A stretch of 26,587 bases of DNA from Pelargonium nanum (Eukaryota; Streptophyta; Magnoliopsida; Geraniales; Geraniaceae). The position numbers and the translations under genes are program-made. The stretch spans positions 1-26,587 of the forward strand of contig JAYMTF010001073.1 in the NCBI GenBank assembly GCA_036897485.1, written 5' to 3'. Of the stretch, positions 1-12,900 are shown in pieces. A model generated the notes under the pieces. That model saw nothing but the letters and a program-made list of their open reading frames with translations. It ran no database searches and was not told the origin of the DNA. The stretch's first letter is position 1, and each line of letters begins with the position of its first letter.

Positions 1-2937
1 AAACTCATGGCAATGTTGTGTCAGGTAAGCATTACTGGGGAGCTAAAGATTATTCTTTTAAGATTTGTTAAGAAATGTCACCTGAATACATGTTTTCCAT
101 GTATCCATTGCAGCCTGCTGAGGTGCTTGGACTTGTTGAAATCCCTTCCCATGTAAGGTTTTGGGGGATTGACTCTGGAATACGACATAGGTATGAGATT
201 TTCTCTCTGGAATAACTTATGCTATGCATATTTCTTAAGCACAGTATGATTGCCTCAAACTCTATGCACTTATTATTATTATTATTATTTTCATTTTAAG
301 CAAAACTTGTTGAGATTGTAGTCTGACAGAAAATCACTGTAGCAGACCTAAACCAAGATGAATTGATTGAAATCTGATCTTTCTACCATTCACTCACACT
401 TCCAACTAATAGATTTTTTATCATGCATCAAAATCCTTCATCACATTGTATGGCATTTTAAGTTGTCCATTATGTATCAAAATAGAATTACCAAAGTTTA
501 AGATTGTCTGAAGTATCCCATAGTGAAAGTATAGAGTTTGAGACTGTTTGGTATACTAGTTGGGCCCTCCCCTTAACATGTTAAGCTTTTAGGTCTGATT
601 TGGTCTTATTGGTGTCCGTGTTGCCCATTCGTGTTGCCTCCTGTAAATTTTGGTTCATGTGCAAAAAACATACACGCTCGTGAGAGGAGGTTCACATTGA
701 AAGTGTGGAGTTGGACACAACACTTAATAGCTTAAGCTTTTAGGTTGGAGTAAAGTATAACAAAGTTCATTGTTTTTCTTTCATTAGTTTAATCTGGTAA
801 GTTCACTAAATCTGTACTCTTTTTCTTGGTGGTACTGAATAATAAATGGGCATCTTTTTACAGTGTTGGTGGTTCAGATTATGGTTCTGTAAGAATAGGC
901 GCTTTCATGGGACGAAAGATGATGGAGTCAATGGCATCTGAACTACTGTCCCAGAAAGTAAAAGAGGTTAACTCTAACGAGACTGAAGAGGATGGCAATG
1001 AAGTACTCAAGGCTGAGGCTTCATTAGGTTACCTGTGCAACCTTTCACCTCATAGGTAATGTCCTGTGACCTGTCAACACGCGATCTTGCATTGTGCTAC
1101 TATTAAAAGTCCTAAATAAGAATAATAGCTGCTTTACTAAGTACTTTACTGTAATTTTGTAAGTGTTTATGCATTTTGTTTGATATATCTGGTTATTTTT
1201 CCTTCATGTCTTCTTATTAAGCCCATGTATCCATCGCCCTGGAACTAGCTGAATATTTATCGAAGTTCTCCTGCTTTGTCTCCTATACAGATACGAAGCT
1301 GCATATGCAGCTAAGCTTCCAGAGTCTGTTAGTGGGCAGGAATTTATTGGAAAATATGTTGATCACAATGACCCTGTCACGAAAATTGATAAGGAGTGTA
1401 GTTATGCAGTCAGAGCACCCACTAAGCATCCTATTTATGAGAATTTCCGCGTCAAGGTTAGTTATATATATTGAGCTTGGCATCTTTTGGAATAGCCATA
1501 TAAATTGTATTTTATTTTTTTTGGGGTGTACTTAATGATGCCTTGCATCATTTATGTTACCCCTAACAGATAGTTCAAACAATTAGTTGGAAGGATGCAT
1601 TATCTATTATTGCTTCCGATAGGCACTGGAGATTTTCGGAATATGTATATCGTATAGATATAATGTTCCCCTCTTTCCCCAATCCATTCTTTATCATTAT
1701 TTTTTACTTATTGCTAGAACTGGAGCATCATAAGCTCTTTGCATGGAAAGAATGCTTTCGAATCCTTTTTATGTGCAAATTTAATCAGTTGAAACTGTCT
1801 GTGATCATTTCATAAACCATTAAATAGCCTCTCTTTCTTCATGTTTTGAACCTTGTATTTGACCTGCAGATCAGCTTGGGTTTGTGTTTCTTCATACCAA
1901 GATTTGCATTGTCATATTGATTTCCTTTATTTCCACTTACCTTGATGTACAGGCTTTCAAATCGTTACTATCAGCTTCTTCCTCAGAACACCAACTTTCT
2001 GCTCTGGGAGAACTCATGTATCAGGTGATTAATGCTGATCAGTTTTTCATTATTCCAAAAATCTGTTTTTTGTTTCTCTTTCAATTTTGGTTGACGAAGA
2101 CCTAAATTATGTACCATTTTATTGGTGCCTCCCATTGCTGCAGTGTCACTATAGCTATAATGCTTGTGGAATTGGGTCAGACGGAACAGATAGATTGGTA
2201 GACTTGGTTCAGAAAAAGCAGCATAGTCAGCTGTCTAAATCTGTGGAGGGAACTCTCTTTGGAGCAAAGATTACAGGTGGGGGTAGTGGTGGAACTGTTT
2301 GTGTTATAGGACGTAACTGTTTGGAGAGCCATGACCAAATTCTTGAGGTAAATTCCATCACACCTTCATCTTTTATGAATCTTCAATATATAAGTAAACC
2401 CTTTGCTGCTTCTTCATACATGAATTAGCGATAATGGCTGGTTATATGTTCTTTTCTTCAATTATATTCTTATGGAGCTTGAGACTTTAGTGTACATTTG
2501 TTTCATGTAGAATGTAGAATGATGAATGGTTTACAGTGTCTCGTTCGTTGATAATGAATTTTATCATAAAAAATTGACCGTATAGGCCATTTTCATGCAA
2601 AATGTTCTATGGAGTACTACAGGATTCACCAACCATATAAATCTGATGTTTCTCATTTCTATCAATTATGCATTTAAGCAAAACAGTCTGAAAAATGCTT
2701 AGAGTAGCACAAAATGAGTATCTGGCAACTTCTTTGTATTATACAGTAGTTGTTAAGCTGTAACATTCATTGTCTTTGCAAAATTATCATATTATAACAG
2801 GTTTTGTTATTGATTTCCAGATTCTGAGTAGATACAAAGATGCCACAAGCTATAGGCCCTATCTTTTTGAGGGTTCTTCGCCCGGTGCTGGACAGTTTGG
2901 ATATCTCAAAATCCGCCGCTGCTCGCCTCAAACCTAA
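1..2937 (+). CDS. ARA1: L-arabinokinase, C-terminal part (GHMP kinase domain), 5' end outside window
   Basis: Seven exons join in phase: 1-24, 114-190, 864-1055, 1291-1456, 1953-2024, 2144-2347 and 2821-2937 (stop TAA 2935-2937), giving the last 283 residues. All internal borders are GT/AG. Family knowledge: plant L-arabinokinase (about 1,040 residues) has an N-terminal glycosyltransferase-like half and a C-terminal GHMP sugar-kinase half. It phosphorylates L-arabinose with ATP to L-arabinose 1-phosphate, salvaging sugar released from cell walls. Seen here: [14 protein letters not shown] and [10 protein letters not shown] near the start, the [19 protein letters not shown] segment, and the glycine-rich GHMP motif 3 [15 protein letters not shown] in exon 6. 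The tail [18 protein letters not shown] is typical of ARA1. All phases are intact, so the visible part looks functional. The family call is strong. Orthology to Arabidopsis ARA1 (AT4G16130) is from memory. Confidence 0.93.
270..289. repeat. (TTA)n microsatellite in ARA1 intron 2
   Basis: About six to seven tandem TTA units, lying within intron 2 of the ARA1-type gene. Direct observation; it should be polymorphic between individuals. Confidence 0.85.
541..760. repeat. Probable dispersed-repeat remnant in ARA1 intron 2
   Basis: Intron 2 (191-863) is much longer than the adjacent introns. It carries phrasing typical of plant dispersed repeats around 541-760. A 14-bp stretch TTAAGCTTTTAGGT occurs twice in direct orientation, at 581-594 and 732-745. 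The wording of the second copy resembles repeats I associate with copia-type elements, but no coding part or clear ends are visible. The class is uncertain. Confidence 0.35.
2711..2733 (+). repeat. 23-bp direct repeat, copy 1 (ARA1 intron 6)
   Basis: AAAATGAGTATCTGGCAACT followed by TCT is found here and again, identical, at 3283-3305, 572 bp downstream beyond the last ARA1 exon. The flanking bases of the two copies do not match, so the shared block is short and sharply bounded. Confidence 0.8.
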
Positions 2938-3977
2938 TATTAGATTCCTAAATAATTCATTGTTTCACCCTAATATAATTTGGGGAATTTTGAACAGGAC
3001 TGAATACATTTGGCTAGCAGCTAGTGTTGGCAATGTTTTTTACTCTTTAAGTTTTCATAAACATTTCTGATATTCATGGAACATGAAAGTAAAATTCAAA
3101 GCAAAAGTTCATCATTTCTTTTTAAATTTCTCATAACACAAGGATATTTAACAGAGGGATGCAATGTTATGGGCCTTTTCAGTGAAAATTAGGTTGGGCC
3201 ATGGGCCTGTTGGAATTGTCACATTCTGTTCTCTTAAATATATGCCTGTTATCAATATTTCAGTTGATATATGAAACTTTTAAAAATGAGTATCTGGCAA
3301 CTTCTAAAAAGCAATTTAGTATATAAATTTTCAACTACAAGTACAACTCAATTTAGTATTTAAAGTTAGTTTGAGCTAACTTTTATGTTAAGTGGCTGTT
3401 GTTGTGACATTTAAATAATGACAAAAATGACATAAGTATTGACTGAAAAATGCAAAGGCCAAATTGATGTCCAATTATACATATGGCATGACAATCATTT
3501 TTCAAAAAAAAAAAAAGGATATACTTAAGAAACATTTTTTGAAACAAAAATTAAATTAATGACCAATTTAACACAAAGTGAAACATAGTCTAAACCAGAT
3601 TAGTCATCTTTGAAGACTGTTGAGCATAATGATACTGCTGAAGAATCATGGAATGATTTGCATGAACTAAAAATTTCACACCTATAGCTTCAGAATCTTC
3701 TTATTATTGGACACTCAAGGAAATATGGAATACATGTATCCAACTGAATCACCAAATTTTGCAAATATAAAGTAGAAACCTTCATTAGAACACACCAAGC
3801 ATTCTTAACAAACATAGTGAAACAAAACTGTATTTGCCCTGCCACCACTTTTCCTACTGATAACCACTTTGTCAGTCAGTGTAGTATCTAACAAAATTAG
3901 CTCTCCCTACATATAGCATTACTTGTTACTTCTAAAACCACATATATACACAAAATACAAGTTACAATGCCTTTTCT
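2938..3977. other. Convergent intergenic region with the 3' flanks of ARA1 and SRT1
   Basis: About 1 kb between the ARA1 stop and the SRT1 stop on the opposite strand, so it holds both 3' UTRs and polyadenylation regions tail-to-tail. It is AT-rich, with an A13 run near 3503. No protein family or RNA gene is recognisable. The frame at 2840-3070 is an overlap of the ARA1 last exon in another phase. A 23-bp segment at 3283-3305 repeats one in ARA1 intron 6. Confidence 0.7.
3283..3305 (+). repeat. 23-bp direct repeat, copy 2 (downstream of ARA1)
   Basis: Identical to 2711-2733. The two copies bracket the last ARA1 exon and its proximal 3' flank. Confidence 0.8.
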
Positions 3978-6900
3978 CTAATATCTAGATCTTTGTGGAT
4001 GCCCTTTCGATCGCTTTCTAGATGTTCGGAAACCAGTTGTGCAATCTTTTAGCCGTTTCACACTCCCGTTACTTAGAGAATCGGTTTCCAAGGCTTTAGG
4101 GCTTTTACTGTGCACCACTATGTTAGTTACAATGGCATAGCTAGTTACTTCACTTTTCGGAGCTACACTGGTCTTTTTCTCAATAGCCGCATTTTGTCCA
4201 CAGCATAAATCTTTGAGTGCTGTATCTCTCAGCTTTTGAAGTATAGAATCCTTGTCAAGCTCACATTTTTCAGTTGAAGCCTGCACAGATACAAGTATCT
4301 TTGACTGGTTTAGTTGACTGTATATATAGGTCACAAATCACATGAAATCATTCATATATTCAGACTTTAGTTGCAGAGAGCTACACCACAACTATAATCT
4401 TTGCATTTCACATGTTCTAAGTTAACTTCAATACACAGTTATTGCATTGAATTTGTCAATAATAAGAATAAACGAGGATTTAGGAAATGAGTATTATATA
4501 CCCTCACCTCGAAATCAACAGGGATATTGATTTGGGAGCATAGACAACCGCAACCATCACTAAAGTTGAGTTTCAGTGCTATTTCAAATGCTTTCATCCT
4601 TGTCGTTCTCCTGTAAATTCAATTAACCCAAAAAGGTTAAGCAGCTTGGCTTAAATCATATCGTAAGTTGAAAACAATGCATTAGTTAGAGAGTAACAAT
4701 AGCAAAAGCACAAGTAGAAAAAAAGTTAGAATCACACTACTATACTGAAACTTAAATATGCAATATTGTCAACTACGATTCACATTTCTAAACCCAAAAC
4801 TTATGTATCAAAGAAAGTTCATTTTGTCCTTGCCAGTAGGATCACCCATGCTACTTAAGATTCGAAACCCCCGAGTGGAATTAATACACAGTGAAGTTCA
4901 TTACCAAGCTGCACCCTTCTGTTGAAATAGGACATCACTACATATAATGTTCACTTTATGGATGATTTTTGTAAATGCATTCCCAGTCCAATTGAGACCA
5001 CAAACTGTACCATGGAATAGGGCTTGAGTTACCTTTTCAGCTTAAATGGTTCCTTATCTAATACAGCTGCTTTATAGTTTTGGCAGTCTAAGAAGGAGAC
5101 CTGAGATGCAAACACAGAAAAGTAAGGCATAAGTTGGAAGAAAGGGAAATGTTAAATAATTTGCAAGCCATGATGTCTCATAACATGGCTATTGTAACCA
5201 TTTTATTTGTGAGATAATCTATAGTGAGAACCAGCTAGAACTTCTGAGTACTACTACGGTTCATTGATTTCACATGATAAGTACAGATTTGACAGAAACC
5301 AAAGCAACTTTTTTCCCCATAACAATGTACAAAAGATGGGTTCCTGAGATTTTAACAAGTAACCATAAGAATTTGTTAATTGAGATCACTACAGCCAGCC
5401 ATATTTTCAGAAACAAATATGATTGTTTTATTATCACAAGAGAGGCCATGAATATTCTTGTGCAATGGTAATAAGAACAAGGAACTTCTGAAAGTATATT
5501 CACCTCAACAGATTTGATGAATGGCAATGGAGCTTTCTGTCCATGCACACTTGCTATCACGAGGGTCCAATTTACAAACCGTTCATCTGCGGGGGGAAAA
5601 CAACAGCTCTTTAAAGCTAAGAAAGACCAAGGACAGACATTTTTACAACGTTCCAGGATAAAACCATATATCATGAAGGTTAGGCCCATGACTACTTTTT
5701 TGTAGTCTTACAACTGTGGATGAAGAATTCGCAAAGAAGAAAGTGCAGCCTAAAGCTAAAGTATAGAAAGTATGCACTACAGTGCATGTATTTATTGTAT
5801 GTTTATTTCCTTTTGTGATTTTAACGGTAGTTTCTTTTACTTATAACCCTAACAACTTAGAGGGCCTATGGGCTTTTAACTTAGAAAAAGTAAAAAATAA
5901 AATACATTCCAATTTGTATATGACGCGCCATTATTTGCGCCGCGCCGTGCGCCTCGTCAAATGGCGCAAGAAAGGTGCACCTTCTTGAAAACGCCACGCC
6001 ACAAGTAGTTCATGGCGAGGACCATGCGCCACGCTGCACCCTTGCGCCATGGTGCACCATTCATAACACTGACTGAACCTATTGAAAGTTTAGATTGTAT
6101 AGTGATTTTATGTACATGATAAAAAAAAAGAACCATTTTGCATAAATCCATGAATATTACCTAAACTCAGGGCTTGAGTTATAATGATCTGGAAAAGATC
6201 AATTCTGATAAAAGGAGGAATTTGGAAATTAAGCAAGTCCATTACTCCAGCAATAACCTGTTCATTTTCACACACACAGCATACAGACAAGCTAGTATCA
6301 GAAAACATGGCTGATAATGAGCACTTTTACGAAGTTCAATTAACGTCTACATGGATCTAGAAACCTTAGATTTGATACATTGTAGTGCAAGGATGGAAGT
6401 GAATAATACAAGTCTGATGCAGAATCCTTAGTTACATTTGGGTGATAAAACATTAATACTATCATTGTATCAGTGACGAAAAGAGAAGCACAGAAAAGAT
6501 TTCTCTATGCATGCAAAAAAATATATTAAAAATACCTTATCTACAAGACCATGTATCACCAAACTAGCTTTCTTGTCCTTTGGGGTTTTCTGTACAGAAG
6601 AACAAATGCATTTATGGGCATCATAATAATCAGCAACACAAATAAAATGCCAACCTTACATATATAAATCGAGCATGCAAACAAACCACTATATTATTAA
6701 TTATTACACTGTCAATAAATTTTTCTTAGGTGTTTGGTAGCAAGAAAGCATGAAGTATATGATTGATTAAAGTGTGTTCATGACTTTACTTTTGGCCTTA
6801 TTACTTCCTAGAGATACACAGTTGATGCTACCCAAAATTTCACAAATTAATTCGGCCACTTGGGAGCCGACACGTGTACTGACAAGGCCCACCTCACCTC

Positions 6901-9900
6901 GAGAAACAGCCCGGACGAATAACATCTGAAATGAACAAGGCCACGGAAGAACAAAAAAACACGGACGAGAGGCGCTGCAGCAGACCTCCTTGCTAGCCTA
7001 GCACTCTAGCCTCCTCAGAAGCCCAAAATCACCCATAAGTGTCAACCCGACCAACCAAGGAAACTACTGCAGCAAGATAGTGAATCCGTTGTTGATCTCC
7101 TGGGCACTCTGACACCCTAGCCCCTTCAAGAGTCCAAAAATAAGCTAAGTGTGCCACACGCTGCAGCGTGCAGCGAGATGGTGAATCCATTGCAGCGGTT
7201 CTCCTAGTCAGACTGTCACCCTAGCCCCTTCTAAGGTTCAAAATTACGTTAAGTGTTGCAGTCCAGCTGGCAAGGCGATTCGCCGCAGCGCCAAGCCTTT
7301 GCTGCAGCAACTTGCTTATTCAGTCTGCTCCCACACTCTTGCTCATCCACTTGCCCACTTCAAAGAAGCTCTCCAAGACTCCTCAAGATCCTTTTAGCCT
7401 CTCTGAGCCCTGAGGCTCACCAAGGCCCCTCAACCTCTCCAAGGCTCACCATTGCATCCTAGCCTCTCTAAGGTTCACAAAGACTATCCTAGCCTCCTCA
7501 AGCCTCTTGGCTCTCCAACGCAAAGTCATGTGAGAATAAACTCACGCTCATATCAAGAAAAGTCAAGCCCTTGCACCCCAAGGCCGGGAGAGTCACTAAG
7601 GCCGCGCACCCCGCACCCGGGAAGGTTATCAAGGCCACACAACTTATATCACTCAATTCACTGGGACGTCATGCCGAGACGGTAGACACTCCTAGGAATT
7701 CTCGTCACCCTACTACGCCTAGGAGATGAGTGGAGGTCTCGAATCCCAACCGGATGCCCAAGAGGCAAGTCATAAGCTCACGATAGGTCCCACATCTTCA
7801 ACAATCAATCTTGCGTAGTCACGTCGTTGGTCATGGTTGTAAGTATATATACTCCCTCCTTGATAAGAGGATGGGGATCCATTCTTGACACTCTAGAATT
7901 CTCTCTATCTTGATAATACCAAGGACCCACATGTTACATATTCTCATTCCCACGCCTAAGGTGGTTTCCTGAGTACACGTATAACACAAGATTTCACAAG
8001 AACTCAAGAACCCAAGACTAGAATTGAACGCTTTACCCTAACATGTGGACAAGAAAACCGGCATGTCGTGCCAAGTTTGACCCGGGTTGAAAAAGTGCAA
8101 TAATGGTGATTAGCTTTATCCCAAATATGTGAATTTCCTATCATAAGCTTGCTTGAAACATAGAGAAAAATCCCTAATCTTATGGGAATTTTTCTGGATG
8201 AAGAATTGGTCATTTTTATAATTACAATATGAAACACCATTTTCAACATCCAAGTACAAAGACTTTCAAGAAATGATTGAAACAATATGACTAAACCATG
8301 CTTTCAGTGACTATCTATATAAATGGACAATATACAGGTACACATTAGAAAAGATTCTAATATTTGTGGCATCCAAGCACAAATACATTTAAGAAATAAT
8401 TGAAGCAAAACGAACAATGCTTTCAATGTTAGAATAATGCCACTAGCAATGTTATAGATGTATGCAAGACATACACTGCAATGCAATATTGCAATCTAAT
8501 GCATGAAGTCTTTTGCAACATAATATCCCTGGTTTCATGTGACAAACATACTATAATACTATTACTTCCCCATCTCATTGGTTTAAACATAAATACATAA
8601 CATGTGTGATCTTGAACAAAAGCAATATCTTACATTCAGAATCAAACAACGTTAATCTATAAGGGGAATGGGAATGCACCTGGAACAGAAAAGTGAAGTA
8701 CCTGAAGATTAACAATGACAATCTTCCCCCCATTGCGGAGACACTTCAGAGGTAAGTTGCATGCAGGAGTTATCTGCAAACTGCATTGGGTATTATTCTC
8801 ATTACCATCAATGATAAATGCAAAAAAAGGCCAACCAAGGGATTTTATAATCAAACTGCAGCAGAGATAAGCAAACAAAGAAAAGCATTGCCCTTGGTAC
8901 TTAATTTTACAAATTTTCTTTGAAAAAGACGGATTGGCACCATAAATATGTGGTTGTTTAATATTATCACTAATAGTGCCATAATTAGGCTGCTGCCTGA
9001 AATCAGTTTCAAACCATTTGCAAAATCGTGATATCATTACTGCCACGTCATTCATTGGACTAAAATTGGAATTATTTGATTAATTATGCAACTTCTAACA
9101 GCATATATTATGGTAAATCTAAATCAACTACCATTACCACCATCATTAGTAAGCCTCACATAATAGTTCATTTGGAGAATTACATCATTAGCATACCTGT
9201 GAAACTCTACTCTATCAAACAAGTAATAATGATTTAGCACAAGAATTCCAACAGACTTGTAAAATGTCATAACAAAACTACCATATAGATTAACAGTCCT
9301 CGTCACTCCACAAAATAAAGTGTCCAGCAAAATTCAAGAAGATTTATAATTTTGACATTGATAGGCTTTGGTAAACTAAAAAAGTGAACATTATCAGAAT
9401 TATTTTAGAGCCAAGTAAGAATGGATCTGTAGAATTTGTTCAAGATATCTTCTTCGTACTTGAAACGCGTGCATATGCAGACAATTTATTTAAATTAAAG
9501 ATAGATGAGGTTGGTGTTTGGGTTAAGCCCCACCAATGCATGTACTTGAACAAGAGATTAAAGAAAATGGATCAAGGCGTTTTGACCATGTGAGAATCTG
9601 GTATTACCTTGTCCCTAAACATAATACAACATCAGCCATCCTGCAGTGCTTCTCTGCTGGATCCATTTCCTTTGGGGGCAAAGCATCCTGCAGAGTGAGA
9701 GGGTTCTTGAGTAATATGTGTTTTATGAAATACAATTACCAGACATTGGAGTTGCCAAGGATGTGGTTAGTTGTATCAATTACTTGAATGCTACAAAATA
9801 ATAGATATTGTTTTTACTATATCTCATTCAATACCCAGCAATTTTGATGTGCCTAAAATTTTCATACATGTATTATGTAAGATATGAAATGCCAAGCATA

Positions 9901-12900
9901 TTCTGGAAAATGGTAGTGGGAGCAGGCATCCTCAATAACCCCACTCCCGCCCTTTCTTTAAAATATGCTTTGGCATGCATTGGAAACAATTGGTCAGATT
10001 GAAATGTCAAACAAAAGCAGGTATTCGTTCTCACATGATGTAAAATGTATAAAATCACCCCTATATATAATTTGTAATTCCTGAGAAATAGATAACATAC
10101 CTCCCAGTCAAGAACTGTATCTCTAAGTCTTGCTCCACAATTTAAATCTGAACAACGACGTGATGTTTCATTTAACCCAATAGTTTCCACCTCAAAATCT
10201 CGCATATACCTCCACAGGTTGAAGTCATGATATCAAATTTTCATTAATAAAAGAAAGAAATCTCCAAACTAGAATGTATGAAACAAATAATTACATAAAC
10301 CAGCCCTGGCCCCATTTACGACAAGGAAAAGATACAAGTAGTCAAATAGAACAGAAGGTCAAACTGTTATTAAATATGAGTAGAGTAAAATCCATGTCTT
10401 ACTCAACACCACACGATGGACAAGTTTCCATGAAGGAGTTCCCATGCAACTCAGCAAGTTTTTCCCTTGGTATCCCAGACCGGAGATGTAGACCATCAAT
10501 ATTCTAGCATATTCCATAATATGAGTTGTCATCAGGAAATCAAGTTGATAAATTCATACTTGATAGTAATTAATGATCCATCTGTAGGAATGCAAGCCTG
10601 AATGAGACAGAGCATTAATAGTGATATTGCCATTTGAAAATATTTTGCTGTGTCCTTATTACAAGAGAACCGATAACATAATCAACTTACTAGCAACCCA
10701 AAATAGAAAACATAGGGTTTGCATCATATTCAAATTGTTCCAAATGCTTGAAGAGGTAACCAACAAGCTAGGAGCAATTACAAAACCATCAATGGGGGAC
10801 TCTTCTAACAAAAAATAGCAAAAACTATGCACAGTCATTAATGATCTGCTACACCCTAGCTCATTTAGCAACAGCCCATCACCAAAAGGAAAAATAGAAA
10901 ATTACTCAAAACCACTATTTTATGTGAAGGTAATTACTCATTCTACATTATATACAGGCTTTAAGAGCAAGACATATAATTATCTTCAACTTAATATACT
11001 TGCTAAAAATAGAAAACAAAAAATAGCTAAAAACTGAAATCCTACCTGACTGATTATAAACTTTAGAATGCCAGCCTTCTCTAGTTCAACCAGAGCCATA
11101 TGAGTCATGCTTGGCATTGCACGATGAAATGGAAGAGATGCTTCAGGTAAGGCTTTGCCTTCACGCTACAGTCAATAAATGAAAAAGTAGATAGCCAATC
11201 AGATGAGTTATTTGCTTCTTGCCAAGAGAAATCATACTATGGTGCATACAGTCATGAAAGATTATAAAACACTATGAAATACCAAGAGCAACTTGGGGGA
11301 AATGACTTCCAAAGACGGCCACAATGACCTAAAATTGCTTATATGTAGATTAAAAGAAAAATAATAATTACTGTATGGAATAATCATATGTATTGTCTAC
11401 AAATGCATACAGTGATTTATAGGACAAAGTGACAGGTGCCGCTTAACACTAATGACTAACCCTGTCTACATCCCTGTTACTTAAGTTGGAAGCAATACTG
11501 GAAAAGTGTTTCCCTCTTGTAACCGGATCCTTTCTGATTATCATTTCAAAGGATCTAAGAATCTCTCTTTGTTTAGCACTTACAAGTTACTTTACTTGGA
11601 ACTTGGATAATCTATAAAACTGGGAACAATGGTTTTATGCAATTTTGATTATTAGAGTAAAAAAAATGGTTTTTAGAGAAAACCAAGAACCAAGTTTAAC
11701 TTTTAAATGAAATAAGCAAAAGCTGTTTTGAGTACTTCCAGGGTCAGTGTTACAGTAAATCCTTGGAAGACGTAACAAATAGAAGAAAAAAACTATACTA
11801 TATCCATGACAAGCAGAAAAGCCACTTTGAAAATATGAGAATTATGTACAATAATTAATCAAAAAGCCGATATATCAAAGATCTATGACATCCATGCCAT
11901 AAATTGTTATTTTTTGTAGAACTTGACTAGAAATTAATAATTGCGTCCCTAGAACTAGAAGAACTAGTGTTGCATTGAGATAAAGGGTACTCTAATGGTT
12001 GAGATAGCAAGTCAAACTCAATCATGAAACAGGCGAGTTTGAGGAAAGAAGAATAGTACCATTTATGGATGGACTTATAATCTGCACTGTCTATTTTGCT
12101 TAGCACGATGAACGATGCGATGTCAAACAATGTACTTTTGAAATATTTTTATGCTTAATTTAAGCTACACAAAAATAATTAGACATACAAAGATATTATA
12201 CATGACAGGACACACAATGTGGGAGGCTTAACAGTAATAACGTACCCTATGAAATAGATGACGTCTCAAATTATTTGGACAAATCACCAGCTTATAAGTA
12301 ACATGTAAAACTAATAAGTTCCAAATGCAATGTTAGATCTTAGAGGTAAGAAAAAGCCAGATATTATTTATGTGAAACTGTTGAGGTAGTGGGGGTCCTG
12401 GGGGAAGCAGTACAACCAGATGAGATTCAAAAAAAATTAATAAAGGAGATCAAAATAAAAATTACAAATTTCACCTGTAGTGTCCAGATTCCTTTGGGTC
12501 CTCGGAAATCAGGTATGCCACAAGAAGTTGATATTCCTGCACCTGTAAACACCACTAGATGCTTACTCTGCAAGAACAAACAAAAAACTTAAAGAAGTTG
12601 ATTGATACAAAATAAAAAAATTAAAAGATGAACTAGTAGTCTTATGGTCAAACCTTTTTTATGGTAGTGGCAAGTAGTTCAATCTGAAATTCAAATAATT
12701 GATCAAGGTCAGCACAAGAAGGAAACTGCAAGAGTATAAAATTAAAGTTGGGCCTTCATCTATCATCTTAATATTTTAGTTTAGTTGGTCCTCTACAGAT
12801 CCTTATTGGCACACCTTGTTTCAACAGACCTGATGAACTTTACATGGTTTAGAACTGGAGGTTAATATCATCATGTTTTAACTTTGGGTGACAAATTAAA

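Noticed and set aside
5270-5689. 139-codon minus-strand frame
   Set aside because: Only its portion within 5504-5586 is SRT1 exon 11; the rest is intron read-through.
7253-7685. Ser/Pro-rich open frames on the plus strand
   Set aside because: They fall inside the LTR remnant, where noncoding LTR sequence is expected.
7735-7755. tRNA T-arm-like phrase TCTCGAATCCCAACC
   Set aside because: No acceptor stem or anticodon arm can be formed around it, and it lies inside LTR-like DNA.
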